Below, piece after piece: positions 19,379 through 30,724 of a DNA stretch of 64,000 nt; within the stretch, counting starts at the first letter, position 1; each line of letters begins with the position of its first letter. Where the stretch lies: assembly GCA_963816555.1 (NCBI GenBank), contig CAWFLD010000004.1:620001-684000 (forward strand), given 5' to 3'. Source of the stretch: Lutibaculum sp963816555 (GTDB lineage: Bacteria > Pseudomonadota > Alphaproteobacteria > Rhizobiales > Tepidamorphaceae). Under the pieces are notes generated by a model. The model was not told the origin of the DNA. It did not search any database and worked only from the letters and a program-made list of their open reading frames with translations. The translations under genes and the position numbers were made by a program.

Positions 19379-19633
19379 CTCGTTGCGCCGCCGTCCGGCA
19401 GCGTCCGTCCGAATGACGCGCGATCCTCGAGCGCGCGATGGCGAACCGGCCGTCGGCGAGCCGCGGCCTGCCCTTACGGAATCGAAGCGATGATCGAGGC
19501 CGGAAGGGAAAAAACGCTTACGTAATGATGATTTAAGGTCCCGCTGGGAGGGTTAAGGCAGCCCCTGGTCTGCAAGAAGAGAGAGAAACCGCTCCATGCA
19601 TGCCGTGCTGCCGCGTGAGTGGCTGAACCCGTG
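19379..19633. other. Non-coding region before the catalase-like gene
   Basis: No gene seen. The part 19500-19560 is AT-richer and has two TTAAGG copies exactly 20 bases apart (19533-19538 and 19553-19558), about 80-100 bases before the catalase-like start; they may be promoter elements, but they do not fit the CtrA spacing. Confidence 0.4.
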
Positions 19634-20647
19634 ATGCGACGACCGCTCGCCCTGCTCCTGGCGGGCCTGCCGCTGCTCGGCCTCGTCACGGCCGCCGCGG
19701 CCGGTGGCGCCGAGCCTCGGCCCGCCGCGGTCGCCCGCCAGATCGTCGGCCAGTTCGACAGCCTGTTCGGCGGACCGCACGAGGGCGCCCGCGCGGTCCA
19801 TGCGAAGGGCATCCTGCTCGAGGGACGCTTCGTGCCGGCCGCCGGGGCGCGCTCCCTGACCCGCGCCGTCCACGTCCAGGGACCCGATGTCCCGGTGCTC
19901 GTGCGGTTCTCCGACTTCGCCGGCATCCCCACCGTGCCCGACAACGCCGACGGCGCGGTGCCGAAGGGCATGGCGATCAAGTTCATGCTGCCCGACGGCG
20001 GCTCGACCGACATCGTCGCCCATTCCTATGACGGCTTCCCCGCCGCCACGCCGGAAGAGTTCCTCGCCTTCCTGCGCGCGCTCTCGTCCGGCGAGGCGGC
20101 GTTCGCGCGCCACGTCGCGTCCCACCCGGCGGCCAGGCGCTTCGTCGAGGCGCCGAAGCCCGAGCCGGCAAGCTTCGCGACCGAGAGCTTCTACGGGGTC
20201 AACGCGTTCAGGTTCACCAACGCGGAAGGGACGCAGCGCTTCGGCAAGTACGTCATCGTGCCGGAAGCGGGCGAGGCGCACCTGACCGCCGACGAGGCGG
20301 CCGCGAAGGACGCCGACTACCTGATGGACGACATCGCGGACAGGCTGCGGGCGGCCCCCGTGCGCTTCGCGCTGAAGGTGCAGCTCGCCGGCCCGGGAGA
20401 TTCCCTCGTCGACGGGTCCCTGCCGTGGCCGAAGGACCGGCAGACCGTGACCCTCGGCACGATCGAGATCAGCTCGGTCGCCGCCGACAACGCCGCGCGC
20501 CAGCGCGACCTGCTGTTCACCCCGCTGAGCCTCGTCGGCGGTATCGCCCCGTCCGACGACCCGATGCTGCTCGCCCGCACCCGCGCCTACCGGATCTCGC
20601 ACGACCGGCGACGGCAGGACATCTCCGACACCGCCCGGGCCGACTGA
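19634..20647 (+). CDS. Exported catalase-related peroxidase (SrpA-like), 337 aa
   Basis: Haem protein of the small catalase-like peroxidase group, probably periplasmic: signal peptide MRRPLALLLAGLPLLGLVTAAAAGG. The distal haem histidine is in GARAVHAKGI (His56), the VPKGMAIKFML strand matches the catalase core, and the proximal haem tyrosine is in ARTRAYRISHDRR near the C-terminus. It lacks the wrapping and flavodoxin-like domains of full catalases, as expected of this group, which reduces organic peroxides. The ATG at 19634 is preferred; a GTG five codons upstream is possible. A cupredoxin gene follows 12 bases later and could supply electrons (inference). Confidence 0.85.
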   Translation: MRRPLALLLAGLPLLGLVTAAAAGGAEPRPAAVARQIVGQFDSLFGGPHEGARAVHAKGILLEGRFVPAAGARSLTRAVHVQGPDVPVLVRFSDFAGIPTVPDNADGAVPKGMAIKFMLPDGGSTDIVAHSYDGFPAATPEEFLAFLRALSSGEAAFARHVASHPAARRFVEAPKPEPASFATESFYGVNAFRFTNAEGTQRFGKYVIVPEAGEAHLTADEAAAKDADYLMDDIADRLRAAPVRFALKVQLAGPGDSLVDGSLPWPKDRQTVTLGTIEISSVAADNAARQRDLLFTPLSLVGGIAPSDDPMLLARTRAYRISHDRRRQDISDTARAD

Positions 20648-20659
20648 GGAACAACGCCC

Positions 20660-20991
20660 ATGCTCAGGATCGCCCTGCCCCTCTCGATCGCCGCGTTCGC
20701 CGTGGCCCTTCTCTCCGCGGCCGCGCCGGATCATCCCATGGCCCTCGTGCGGCAGATGGACCGGCAGTTCGACCGCCACACGCTCACGGTGAGCGCGGCG
20801 AGATCGTCCGCTTCACCAACGAGGACGAGTTCCTGCACCAGATCTACGTCAACTCCGACGGATTCCATTTCGATTCCGAGGAGCAGAGCCCCGGCGAGGA
20901 CGTGGACGTCGCCTTCACGACGCCCGGCGTCTACCAGGTGCGCTGCGGCATCCACCCGCGGATGCAGCTCGACGTGACCGTGAAGGATTGA
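20660..20991 (+). CDS. Exported cupredoxin (type-1 copper protein), one apparent frameshift
   Basis: Small periplasmic electron carrier. Signal peptide MLRIALPLSIAAFAVALLSAAA, then a cupredoxin strand pattern with GEIVRFTNEDEFLHQIYVNS (copper His) and the C-terminal loop VRCGIHPRMQLDVTVKD, where Cys-x2-His-x2-Met are the remaining type-1 copper ligands. One base is missing near 20791: TLTV is followed in the other frame by ERGEIVRF. Corrected length is 110 codons. It lies 12 bases after the catalase-like peroxidase and 33 before the GGDEF/EAL gene. Resembles plastocyanin/azurin-family proteins called methylamine-utilisation proteins, without evidence for that pathway here. Confidence 0.78.
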
Positions 20992-21024
20992 GCCGGCGCC
21001 CAGCGCCCGCCAGCGAGCCCCCAG

Positions 21025-23521
21025 ATGTCAATCCGTCTCAAGCTTCTCGTCGGGTGCCTCGCCCTGACCCTCGTCACGATCGCCCTCGGCGGCTTCGCGC
21101 ATTTCTCGCAGCGCCAGGTCGGCACGCTGGCCACGCGCATCTATGACGAGGCCCTGCTCTCGCTGAGCTACCTGCGGTCGGCGCAGAACTCGCTGATCAA
21201 GGTCGAGGCGGACTACCGCACCGCGCTGTCGGAAAGCCCGCAGCGTCGGGCGGAAACCGGCTCCGCCGCCGCGTTCTCGAACTTCACCGCCCGCCTGCCC
21301 GACATCCTCGCCGACCTCGACGTGGCGGCCGAGCGGGCGATCTCGCCGGCCGGCAAGCGGAAGACGGCCGAGATCCGGAACGAGCTCACCCACCTGCGCG
21401 ACGAGGCGGGGGACCATGCCTCGGCCAGCATCCTGGCGGAGCTGGCGACGATCGACAGCGACTTCGACACCGCCGTCGAGATCTTCGCGGGCGACGGCTA
21501 CCGCTTCCGCCGGGAGGTCGGCGACATCGTCGAGAAGTCGATGACGGAGACGATGCTGGCCGTCTTCGCCGGCGTCGCCTTCGCCATCGTCATCTCCGTG
21601 ATCCTCTCGCGGATGATCGTGCCGCCGCTGAACCGCGCGGTGGGGGTGGCCAAGTCGATCGCCGGCGGCAAGCTCGACAACGAGATCCGGCTTGAAGGCC
21701 GCGGCGAGACGGCCGACCTGCTGCGCGCGCTGGCGGCGATGCAGACGAGCATCTCCGGCCAGCTGACCCGCATCCAGGACCTGATGACCGCGCAGGCCGA
21801 CCGCTACGACCAGCACATCTGGCTGCAGAACACCCGCTTCGAGGCCGCGCTCAACAACATGTCGCAGGGCCTGTGCATGTTCGACGACAAGCAGCGGCTC
21901 GTCGTCTTCAACAAGCGCTTCGCCCGGATGTTCGGCGGGCTGCGGCTCGGCGTGCCGGCGTCGAACGTCATGCTCGACCCCGCGCTCCACCGCATGCTGT
22001 CGCCGGACCAGAGCGCGAGCTTCACGCACGAGCTTCCCGACGGACGCGTCGTCGCGGTGTCGCGCCAGACGATCGACGGCGGCGGCTGGGTCGACACGTT
22101 CGAGGACATCACCGAGCGGCGCAAGGCCGAGGCCCGGCTCAACCACATGGCGCTGCACGACGCGCTGACCGGACTGCCCAACCGGGTGCAGTTCCGCAAC
22201 CGCCTGGAGATGGCGCTGTCGCGCCCCGACGACACGGCGGGAACGGCGATGCTGTGCCTCGACCTCGACGGCTTCAAGTCGGTCAACGACACGCTCGGCC
22301 ACCCCATCGGCGACGCTCTCCTGCAGGCGGCCGCCGGGCGCCTGCGCGCCTGCGCCGGCAGGCACGAGCTCGTCGCGAGGCTCGGCGGCGACGAGTTCGC
22401 CGTCATCCGCAGCACCGCCGACACCGAGGGCGCCGCCCGGCTGGCGCGCAGCATCATCGCCGTCCTCGCCGAGCCGTTCGAGCTCGAGGGCCACCCGGTC
22501 TCGGTCGGCGTCAGCATCGGCATCGTCGTCTCCGGCGGCGGCGCGCCGCTGGAGCAGGACGTCGACAGGTTCATCAAGAGCGGCGACCTGGCGCTCTACC
22601 GGGCCAAGTCCGACGGGCGGAGCACCTACCGCTTCTTCGAGCCGGAGATGGACAGGCTCCTGCAGGCGCGCCGGAAGATGGAGCTCGACCTGCGGCGGCG
22701 CGCTCGAGCGCGACGAGTTCGAGCTCTACTACCAGCCCTTCGTCGACGTCGAGCGCCGGAAGGTGACCGGGTTCGAGGCGCTGCTGCGCTGGCGCCATCC
22801 CGAGCACGGCTTCGTCTCGCCGGCCGAGTTCGTTCCCCTCGCCGAGGAGTCCGGGCTCATCAGGCCGCTCGGCCGATGGGTTCTCGAGACGGCCTGCCGC
22901 CACGCCGTCCACTGGCCGGCGGAGATCTCGGTCTCGGTCAACCTGTCGCCCGTCCAGTTCAAGAACACCGAGCTGCCGGCGGAGGTCGAGGGCGCTCTCG
23001 CCGCCTCCGGCCTGCCGCCCGAGCGCCTGCAGCTCGAGGTCACGGAATCGCTGCTGCTGCACGACACCGACAGCGTCCTCGGCACGCTGACCGCCTTCCG
23101 CAACATGGGCATCCGGATCTCGATGGACGATTTCGGCACCGGATATTCCTCGCTCGGCTACATCTCCAAGTTCCCCTTCGACAAGATCAAGATCGACAAG
23201 GCGTTCGTGCAGGCGATCGACAGCGCGGACAGCCTCGCGATCGTGCGGGCCGTCATCGGCCTGAGCCGCGCCCTCGGCATCGAGGTCATCGCCGAGGGCG
23301 TGGAAACCACCGGGCAGCTCGAGGCGCTGCGCCGCGAGGGATGCCACGAGATGCAGGGCTTCCATTTCAGCCGGCCGCAGCCGCTCGCCGATCTCGCCGC
23401 GACCCTGCTGCGGATCGACGCGGGCTGGCGCGACGCCGCCCGCCCGCGCAAGGCCGGCGCCGCTCCTGCCGGCGAGCCCGATGCGGCGGTGCCGAGAGCG
23501 GCGGCCGGCCTCGCCTCCTGA
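21025..23521 (+). CDS. Membrane-bound diguanylate cyclase/phosphodiesterase (GGDEF-EAL), one apparent frameshift
   Basis: Cyclic-di-GMP enzyme anchored in the inner membrane. Order of parts: helix 1 (residues 5-30), a periplasmic four-helix sensor, helix 2 (about 175-195), HAMP, a PAS-like domain (FEAALNNMSQGLCMFDD...), GGDEF domain with an intact RLGGDEFAVI motif, and an EAL domain with FEALLRW, DDFGTGYSSL and EVIAEGVET, all needed for phosphodiesterase activity. The frame changes near 22700 by one extra base between the two catalytic domains (DLRR continues as ALERDEFELYYQP). Corrected length is 831 codons. If the shift were real, the product would be a cyclase without the phosphodiesterase. 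Confidence 0.88.
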
Positions 23522-23562
23522 GGTCCGCGAACGTCCGCCCGCGGCCCCGCGCCGGGCCTGCG

Positions 23563-23587
23563 GGAACGTCGGGCCGGATACGCTGTT
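23563..23587 (+). promoter_or_regulatory. Weak sigma-EcfG-like promoter candidate
   Basis: GGAAC at 23563-23567 and TGTT at 23584-23587, 16 bases apart; one mismatch to the consensus, 34 bases before the ATG at 23622. Confidence 0.3.
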
Positions 23588-23621
23588 CTCCCGGTGACGC
23601 CACCGCAGGAGAGCTCAAGGC

Positions 23622-23924
23622 ATGCCGCACGAAACGAACGCCAGACGACCGGACCAGCTGCGCGACGCGATCGACCGCGGCGAAGGCTCCGACAAGGTCT
23701 CCTACCCCGATCCCGCCGCCTCGCCGCTCGGCACCGACGAGGAGGCCGGCGGCAACCCGACCTCTGCCGCAGCGACGGAGACGGCGTTCCGCCACGAGGT
23801 GAAGGAGACGCCCTCCGAGCCCAGGCGCGGCGCCGGCTCGCGCGGCCTGCTCGTCGGCCTCTGGAGCGTCTTCGGGCTCGTCATCCTCGCCTTCGTCGTC
23901 TTCCTCGTGTGGCACGGGGTCTGA
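23622..23924 (+). CDS. Small single-helix membrane protein, 100 aa
   Basis: Unrecognised protein. Residues 1-72 are polar and acidic (PDQLRDAIDRGEGSDKVSYPDPAASPLGTDEEAGG), followed by one C-terminal membrane helix (about 75-98, LLVGLWSVFGLVILAFVVFLVW) and HGV: a tail-anchored layout with the bulk probably in the cytoplasm. CAGGAGAG precedes the ATG. A near-match to the stress promoter lies upstream, and an FtsH paralogue follows after 95 bases; a stress-related or protease-linked role is possible but unproven. Confidence 0.65.
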   Translation: MPHETNARRPDQLRDAIDRGEGSDKVSYPDPAASPLGTDEEAGGNPTSAAATETAFRHEVKETPSEPRRGAGSRGLLVGLWSVFGLVILAFVVFLVWHGV

Positions 23925-24019
23925 GGGGCCCGGCGTTTGATCTATGCCTTGGCGCCGTCATGAAGGGCGCGCTCTAATCCGCCCGAGCCCCTGACTGTGC
24001 GGAACGAGCGGAGCCGGCC

Positions 24020-25855
24020 TTGGACAAGAAGACGCAGATCCACATCTGGTACATCGTGGCGGCCTTCATGCTGCTCCTCCTGTTCCAGAGCTGGTACACG
24101 ACCACCCAGACCGTCGAGCACATCCCCTACTCGCAGTTCCTGCAGGCGCTGAAGGACGACAAGATCGCCGAGGTCCAGATCCAGGACGAGCGGCTGGTCG
24201 GGCGCTACAAGAAGGCGCAGGGCGACGGACGGTCGATGTTCACGACGAACCGCGTGTCCCCCGACCTCGCCACGGAGCTGCAGGCGCACGGCGTCCAGTT
24301 CGACGGCACCGTCACCAACACCTTCCTCTCCACCATCCTCTCCTGGATCCTGCCGGTCGTCTTCTTCGTCGCGATCTGGGCCTTCGTGATCCGCGGCATG
24401 GCGAACCGCCAGGGCATGGGCGGGCTGATGAGCGTCGGCAAGTCGAAGGCCAAGGTCTATGTCGAGAGCGACACCAAGGTGAGCTTCCAGGACGTCGCCG
24501 GCGTCGACGAGGCGAAGGACGAGCTGAAGGAGGTCGTCGCCTTCCTGCGCGACCCCGCGACCTACGGCCGGCTCGGCGCCCGCATCCCCAAGGGCATCCT
24601 GCTGGTCGGCCCGCCCGGCACCGGCAAGACGCTGCTGGCGCGGGCGGTGGCCGGCGAGGCCGGCGTCTCCTTCTTCTCGATCTCGGGCTCGGAGTTCGTC
24701 GAGATGTTCGTCGGCGTCGGCGCCGCCCGGGTGCGCGACCTGTTCGAGCAGGCGCGCAAGGCCAAGCCCTGCATCATCTTCATCGACGAGCTCGACGCGC
24801 TCGGCCGCGCCCGCGGCCCCTCCATCATGGGCGGCCAGGACGAGAAGGAGCAGACGCTGAACCAGCTCCTCGCCGAGCTCGACGGCTTCGACCCGAGCGA
24901 GGGCATCGTGCTGCTGGCCGCCACCAACCGCCCGGAGATCCTCGACCCCGCCCTGCTGCGCGCCGGCCGCTTCGACCGCCAGGTGCTGGTCGACCGCCCG
25001 GAGCGCAGCGGCCGCCTCGCGATCCTCAAGGTGCACATCCGCAAGATCAAGAGCCTCGCCCCCGACGTCGACCTCGAGCAGGTCGCCGCGCTGACGCCCG
25101 GCTTCACCGGCGCCGACCTCGCCAACCTCGTCAACGAGGCGGCCCTGCTGGCGACCCGGCGCGGCGGCGAGCAGGTGACGCTCGCCGACTTCACCAACGC
25201 GATCGAGCGCATCGTCGCCGGGCCTCGAGAAGAAGAGCCGCGTCCTCAACCCGCACGAGCGCGAGGTCGTCGCCCATCACGAGATGGGCCACGCGCTCGT
25301 CGCCGCCGCGCTGCCCGGCGATGGATCCCGTGCACAAGGTCTCGATCATCCCGCGCGGCATCGGCGCGCTCGGCTACACGATCCAGCGGCCGACCGAGGA
25401 GCGTTTCCTGCAGACGACCGAGGACCTGAAGAACCGCATGGCGGTGCTGATGGGCGGCCGGGCGGCGGAGAAGCTCGTCTTCGACGAGATCTCGACCGGC
25501 GCGGCCGACGACCTGGCGAAGGTGACCGACATCGCGCGCCAGATGGTGACCCGCTTCGGCATGGTGCCGGAGCTCGGCCAGGTCGGTCTACGAGGCGGAG
25601 CGGCAGGCCTTCCTCGGCGACCAGTTCGGCGTGTCGAAGAAGCAGGACTACTCCGAGGCGACCGGCCGCGAGATCGACCTCGCCGTGCGCGGCCTCGTCG
25701 ACGAGGCGTTCGCGCACGCGACGTCCGTGCTCGTCGAGCGCCGCCACGACCTCGAGGCGGGCGCCTCGCTGCTGATCGAGCGCGAGACGCTGACGAGCGC
25801 CGATTTCCCGGCGCTCGCGCCACCGGAAAAGCAGCGCCCGGAGGCCGCGGAATAA
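24020..25855 (+). CDS. FtsH-type membrane AAA+ zinc protease (paralogue), three apparent frameshifts
   Basis: ATP-dependent inner-membrane protease that unfolds and degrades membrane and cytoplasmic proteins. Two N-terminal helices (about 8-25 and 108-128) flank a short periplasmic domain; then GPPGTGKTLLARA (Walker A), IIFIDELDALGR (Walker B), the second region of homology NRPEILDPALLRAGRFDRQ, and the zinc site HHEMGHA (HExxH). Start is TTG at 24020. Extra bases near 25221, 25320 and 25585 break the protease half; corrected length is 610 codons. The N-terminus and the GIGALGYTIQRPTEERFLQT block differ from the housekeeping alphaproteobacterial FtsH, so this is probably a second copy. True inactivation is therefore less unlikely than for uvrB, but all three errors are single-base and the rest is conserved. 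Confidence 0.85.
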
Positions 25856-25928
25856 GGGGCCGCAGCGGGGATTGCGCCGGGGTCCGCGGCAGCGCAGCAT
25901 CGATTGCCGCGCCTGCCGCCGACGGTCA

Positions 25929-25953
25929 GGAACCGGGCGGTGCCGCCCCCGTT
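25929..25953 (+). promoter_or_regulatory. Sigma-EcfG-type promoter of glgX
   Basis: GGAAC at 25929-25933 and CGTT at 25950-25953 with a 16-base spacer, an exact match to the general stress consensus. It lies in the gap after the protease gene, 35 bases before the glgX ATG. Confidence 0.65.
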
Positions 25954-25988
25954 CCTATGTGCACCATCTCCCCAGACAAGGCCCCGAC

Positions 25989-28211
<2,223 letters not shown>

Positions 28212-28228
28212 CGAGGGGCGTTTCGCCG

Positions 28229-28250
28229 GCCCGCCTCGCGAGGCGGGCCT
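28229..28250 (+). terminator. Palindromic hairpin after glgX
   Basis: Two perfect 11-base arms GGCCCGCCTCG / CGAGGCGGGCC, 18 bases after the glgX stop, followed by TGTCCTCCCC. It can act as a transcription stop, though a T-run is missing. Confidence 0.5.
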
Positions 28251-28333
28251 GTCCTCCCCCTGCGGCCGGCGCTGGACCGGCCGGCGAAAGATGCTAAGGG
28301 AGGCCTCGCGTTCAGGGAGGGGGGCCAGGAGCA

Positions 28334-29839
28334 TTGCCGAAGCACGCCGTCGACAAGGAACTGAAGAAGCTCAGCCGCATCGACGAGGTCAGCAGCGGCC
28401 TCTCCCGGTCGATCGCCGCTCCGGGTCTCGCCGTCGTCTTCCTCGTCGCCATCGTGGTGTTCGCGACGACGTTCGTCTCTGCCGGGCCGCTGGGCTTCTA
28501 CGTCATCATCGGCGCGATCGTCGCGGGATACATGGCGCTCTACGTCGGCGCCAACGACGTGGCGAACAACATGGGCCCGGCCGTGGGCGGGCGCGCCCTG
28601 ACGCTGCTCTGGGCCCTCGTCATCGCCGCGATCTTCGAGGCGGCGGGCGCGCTGCTCGCGGGCGGCGACGTGGTCGGCACGATCTCCAAGAACATCGTGC
28701 AGCCGCCGGCGGCGATGGGCGCCACGCAGTTCATCATCGTCATGATGGCGGGCTTCCTCGCGGCGGCGATGTGGATCCACCTCGCGACCTATCTCGGCGC
28801 GCCCGTTTCCACCACGCACTCCGTCGTCGGCGGGGTGGTGGGCTCGGCCATCGCGGCGTCGGGGCCGGGCATCGTCAACTGGCCGGTGATGGGCCAGATC
28901 GCGGCGAGCTGGGTCATCTCGCCGATCCTCGGCGGGGCGATCGCGGCGGGGCTTCTGTGGACGATCAAGACGGTCGTCCTCATGCGGCAGGACCGGATCG
29001 ACGCGGGCCGGCGCTACGTGCCGCTGCTCATCGGTCTCATGGCGGCGGTGTTCACGGCCTACCTGCTCCTCAAGGGCCTGAAGCACGTCTGGCAGACGCC
29101 GGTCTGGCTCGTGGCCGTCGTCGCGCTCGCCGCCTTCCTCGGCGGCTGGCTCCTGTCGCGCCCGTGGATCCGGGCGAAATCGGAGGGCCTGCCGAACGAG
29201 CGCAAGCACGTGGCGAACCTCTTCACGCTGCCGCTCATTCTCTCCGCGGCGCTCCTGTCCTTCGCGCACGGGGCGAACGACGTGGCGAACGCCGTCGGGC
29301 CGCTCGCCGCGATCGTGGCGGCGGCCGACACCGGCCACGCCGCGCCGAGCGACGTCGTGCTGCCGCTCTGGGTGCTGCTGATCGGGGCGCTCGGCATCTC
29401 CACGGGGCTCGCCCTGTTCGGGCCGCGGGTCATCCGCACGGTCGGCGAGCGCATCACCCGCATGAATGCGAGCCGCGCCTTCTGCGTCGGCCTGTCCGCG
29501 GCGATCACCGTGCTCCTCGCGTCGGCGCTCGGCCTGCCGGTCTCCTCGACCCATATCGCGGTGGGCGGCGTGTTCGGCGTCGGCTTCCTGCGCGAGCGGC
29601 TGATGAACCGCGGCATCCCGAACCCGGCGGTGCAGCCGAGGACGCGCTTCCTGAAGGTCTCCGCGCTCAACCAGACGCCCGAGGAGGCGGTCGCGCGGAT
29701 GCAGAAGCGGGAGCGGCGGCGGCTCGTGCGGCGACGCTACATGCTGACGATCGCGGCGGCCTGGGTGATCACCGTGCCGGCCTCGGCCCTGCTCGCGGCG
29801 GCGCTCTACGCCCTGATGATGCTCGCCCAGGGCACCTGA
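28334..29839 (+). CDS. PiT-family inorganic phosphate permease, 501 aa
   Basis: Low-affinity, proton- or sodium-driven phosphate (often metal-phosphate) permease of the inner membrane. The two family signatures are present in the inverted halves: VGANDVANNMGPAVGG (about 72-90) and HGANDVANAVGPLAA (about 312-327), with 10-12 hydrophobic helices and a central charged loop. The start is TTG at 28334, giving a polar N-terminus (PKHAVDKELKKLSRIDEV). Convergent with the NUDIX gene (10 bases between stops). Usually partnered with a PhoU-like DUF47 protein, which is not seen here. Confidence 0.9.
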   Translation: MPKHAVDKELKKLSRIDEVSSGLSRSIAAPGLAVVFLVAIVVFATTFVSAGPLGFYVIIGAIVAGYMALYVGANDVANNMGPAVGGRALTLLWALVIAAIFEAAGALLAGGDVVGTISKNIVQPPAAMGATQFIIVMMAGFLAAAMWIHLATYLGAPVSTTHSVVGGVVGSAIAASGPGIVNWPVMGQIAASWVISPILGGAIAAGLLWTIKTVVLMRQDRIDAGRRYVPLLIGLMAAVFTAYLLLKGLKHVWQTPVWLVAVVALAAFLGGWLLSRPWIRAKSEGLPNERKHVANLFTLPLILSAALLSFAHGANDVANAVGPLAAIVAAADTGHAAPSDVVLPLWVLLIGALGISTGLALFGPRVIRTVGERITRMNASRAFCVGLSAAITVLLASALGLPVSSTHIAVGGVFGVGFLRERLMNRGIPNPAVQPRTRFLKVSALNQTPEEAVARMQKRERRRLVRRRYMLTIAAAWVITVPASALLAAALYALMMLAQGT

Positions 29840-29849
29840 GGCATCCGGC

Positions 29850-30374
29850 TCAGCCGGCGGCGCGCGCCCGCGCGTCGAGCGCCGCGACGACGTCCCTCAG
29901 GCTGCGCTGGGTGATCAGCCGGCGCGCCTCGACCAGCGTCGCCCAGTGGCGATGGCGCTGGCCCTGCTCCTGCCACTCGACCTGCTGGTTGAGGACGAGG
30001 AGCGGGTACATGTCGATCTCGATGGCGTAGCGCCGGATGCCGCGGATCTTCCAGCTGCGATAGCTGCCGATCGGCGCCTCGTCGACGTCGCCCTCCACGC
30101 CGGCCTCCTCGAAGGCCTCGCGGGCGGCGGACTGCGCCGGCGTCAGGCCCGAGGGAACCTTGCCCTTGGGAAAGATCCACCGGCCGCTGCGGCGCGAGGT
30201 GACGAGCAGAAAGGTCGGGATCCCCTCGACCACCGCATACGGAATCGCCCCGCTCTGGCGCTCCACGACCGGCTCCGTTTCGGGCGGAGTGGAACGCAGT
30301 CTCGAGTGTACGCGATGCAGTAGAGCGGCCTCGCTCAAGATCACCCCCAATTCAGGCCGCCGGGCCGCGAGCAT
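29850..30374 (-). CDS. NUDIX hydrolase, 174 aa
   Basis: Cytoplasmic NUDIX-fold hydrolase of the diphosphoinositol-polyphosphate/Ap4A group as seen in rhizobia. The fold core shows AIPYAVVEGIPTFLLVTSR, WIFPKGKVPSGLTPAQSAA and the metal-binding REAFEEAGV part of the NUDIX box. The first glutamate of the box (G-x5-E) is replaced by leucine, which is also seen in some rhizobial relatives; the REUXEE metal residues remain, so activity is plausible. It lies 86 bases downstream of minE but is likely separately expressed. Confidence 0.82.
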   Translation of the reverse strand: MLAARRPELGVILSEAALLHRVHSRLRSTPPETEPVVERQSGAIPYAVVEGIPTFLLVTSRRSGRWIFPKGKVPSGLTPAQSAAREAFEEAGVEGDVDEAPIGSYRSWKIRGIRRYAIEIDMYPLLVLNQQVEWQEQGQRHRHWATLVEARRLITQRSLRDVVAALDARARAAG

Positions 30375-30460
30375 TTCGCGCGGGCCGGCGGCGTATCCGG
30401 AAACATCCCGGGAATATAGGGCGGAGAGGCGCCCGCCCCAACCGCGAGGCGGATTGCGCC

Positions 30461-30724
30461 TCAGGCGGCCTGCTTCTCCGTCAGCCCGGCGATCTCGATC
30501 TCGAACTCGAGAGTCGAGACCGGGCTGCCGCGTTCCATCTTGACCCGCACCTTCTCGGGATCGACCTGGACGTGCTTGGCGACGACGCTCAGCACCTCCT
30601 CCCGAAGGAGCGTGATCAGCTCGGCGTTGCCGGTGCCGGAGCGCTCGTGGGCGAGCAGGATCTGCAGTCGATCCCTCGCCACCGGCGCGCTCTCCCGGCG
30701 CCGGAAGAGATCGAGGATGTTCAT
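30461..30724 (-). CDS. minE: Cell division topological specificity factor MinE, 87 aa
   Basis: Drives pole-to-pole or gradient behaviour of MinD so that the MinC inhibitor spares mid-cell. N-terminal amphipathic membrane-targeting and MinD-binding part (MNILDLFRRRESAPVARDRL then QILLAHER) and C-terminal dimer domain (LREEVLSVVAKHV, VKMERGSPVSTLEFEIEI). Its ATG overlaps the minD stop by four bases (ATGA), so translation is coupled. Third gene of minC-minD-minE. Confidence 0.95.
   Translation of the reverse strand: MNILDLFRRRESAPVARDRLQILLAHERSGTGNAELITLLREEVLSVVAKHVQVDPEKVRVKMERGSPVSTLEFEIEIAGLTEKQAA

Noticed and set aside
19533..19558. TTAAGG direct repeat before the catalase-like gene as a CtrA box.
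   Set aside because: Spacing is 20 bases from copy to copy, not the TTAA-N7-TTAA pattern.
24020..25855. Calling ftsH, livH, gcd and others true pseudogenes.
   Set aside because: All breaks are single G/C indels and the remaining sequence is fully conserved, including in uvrB; sequencing error explains them better.
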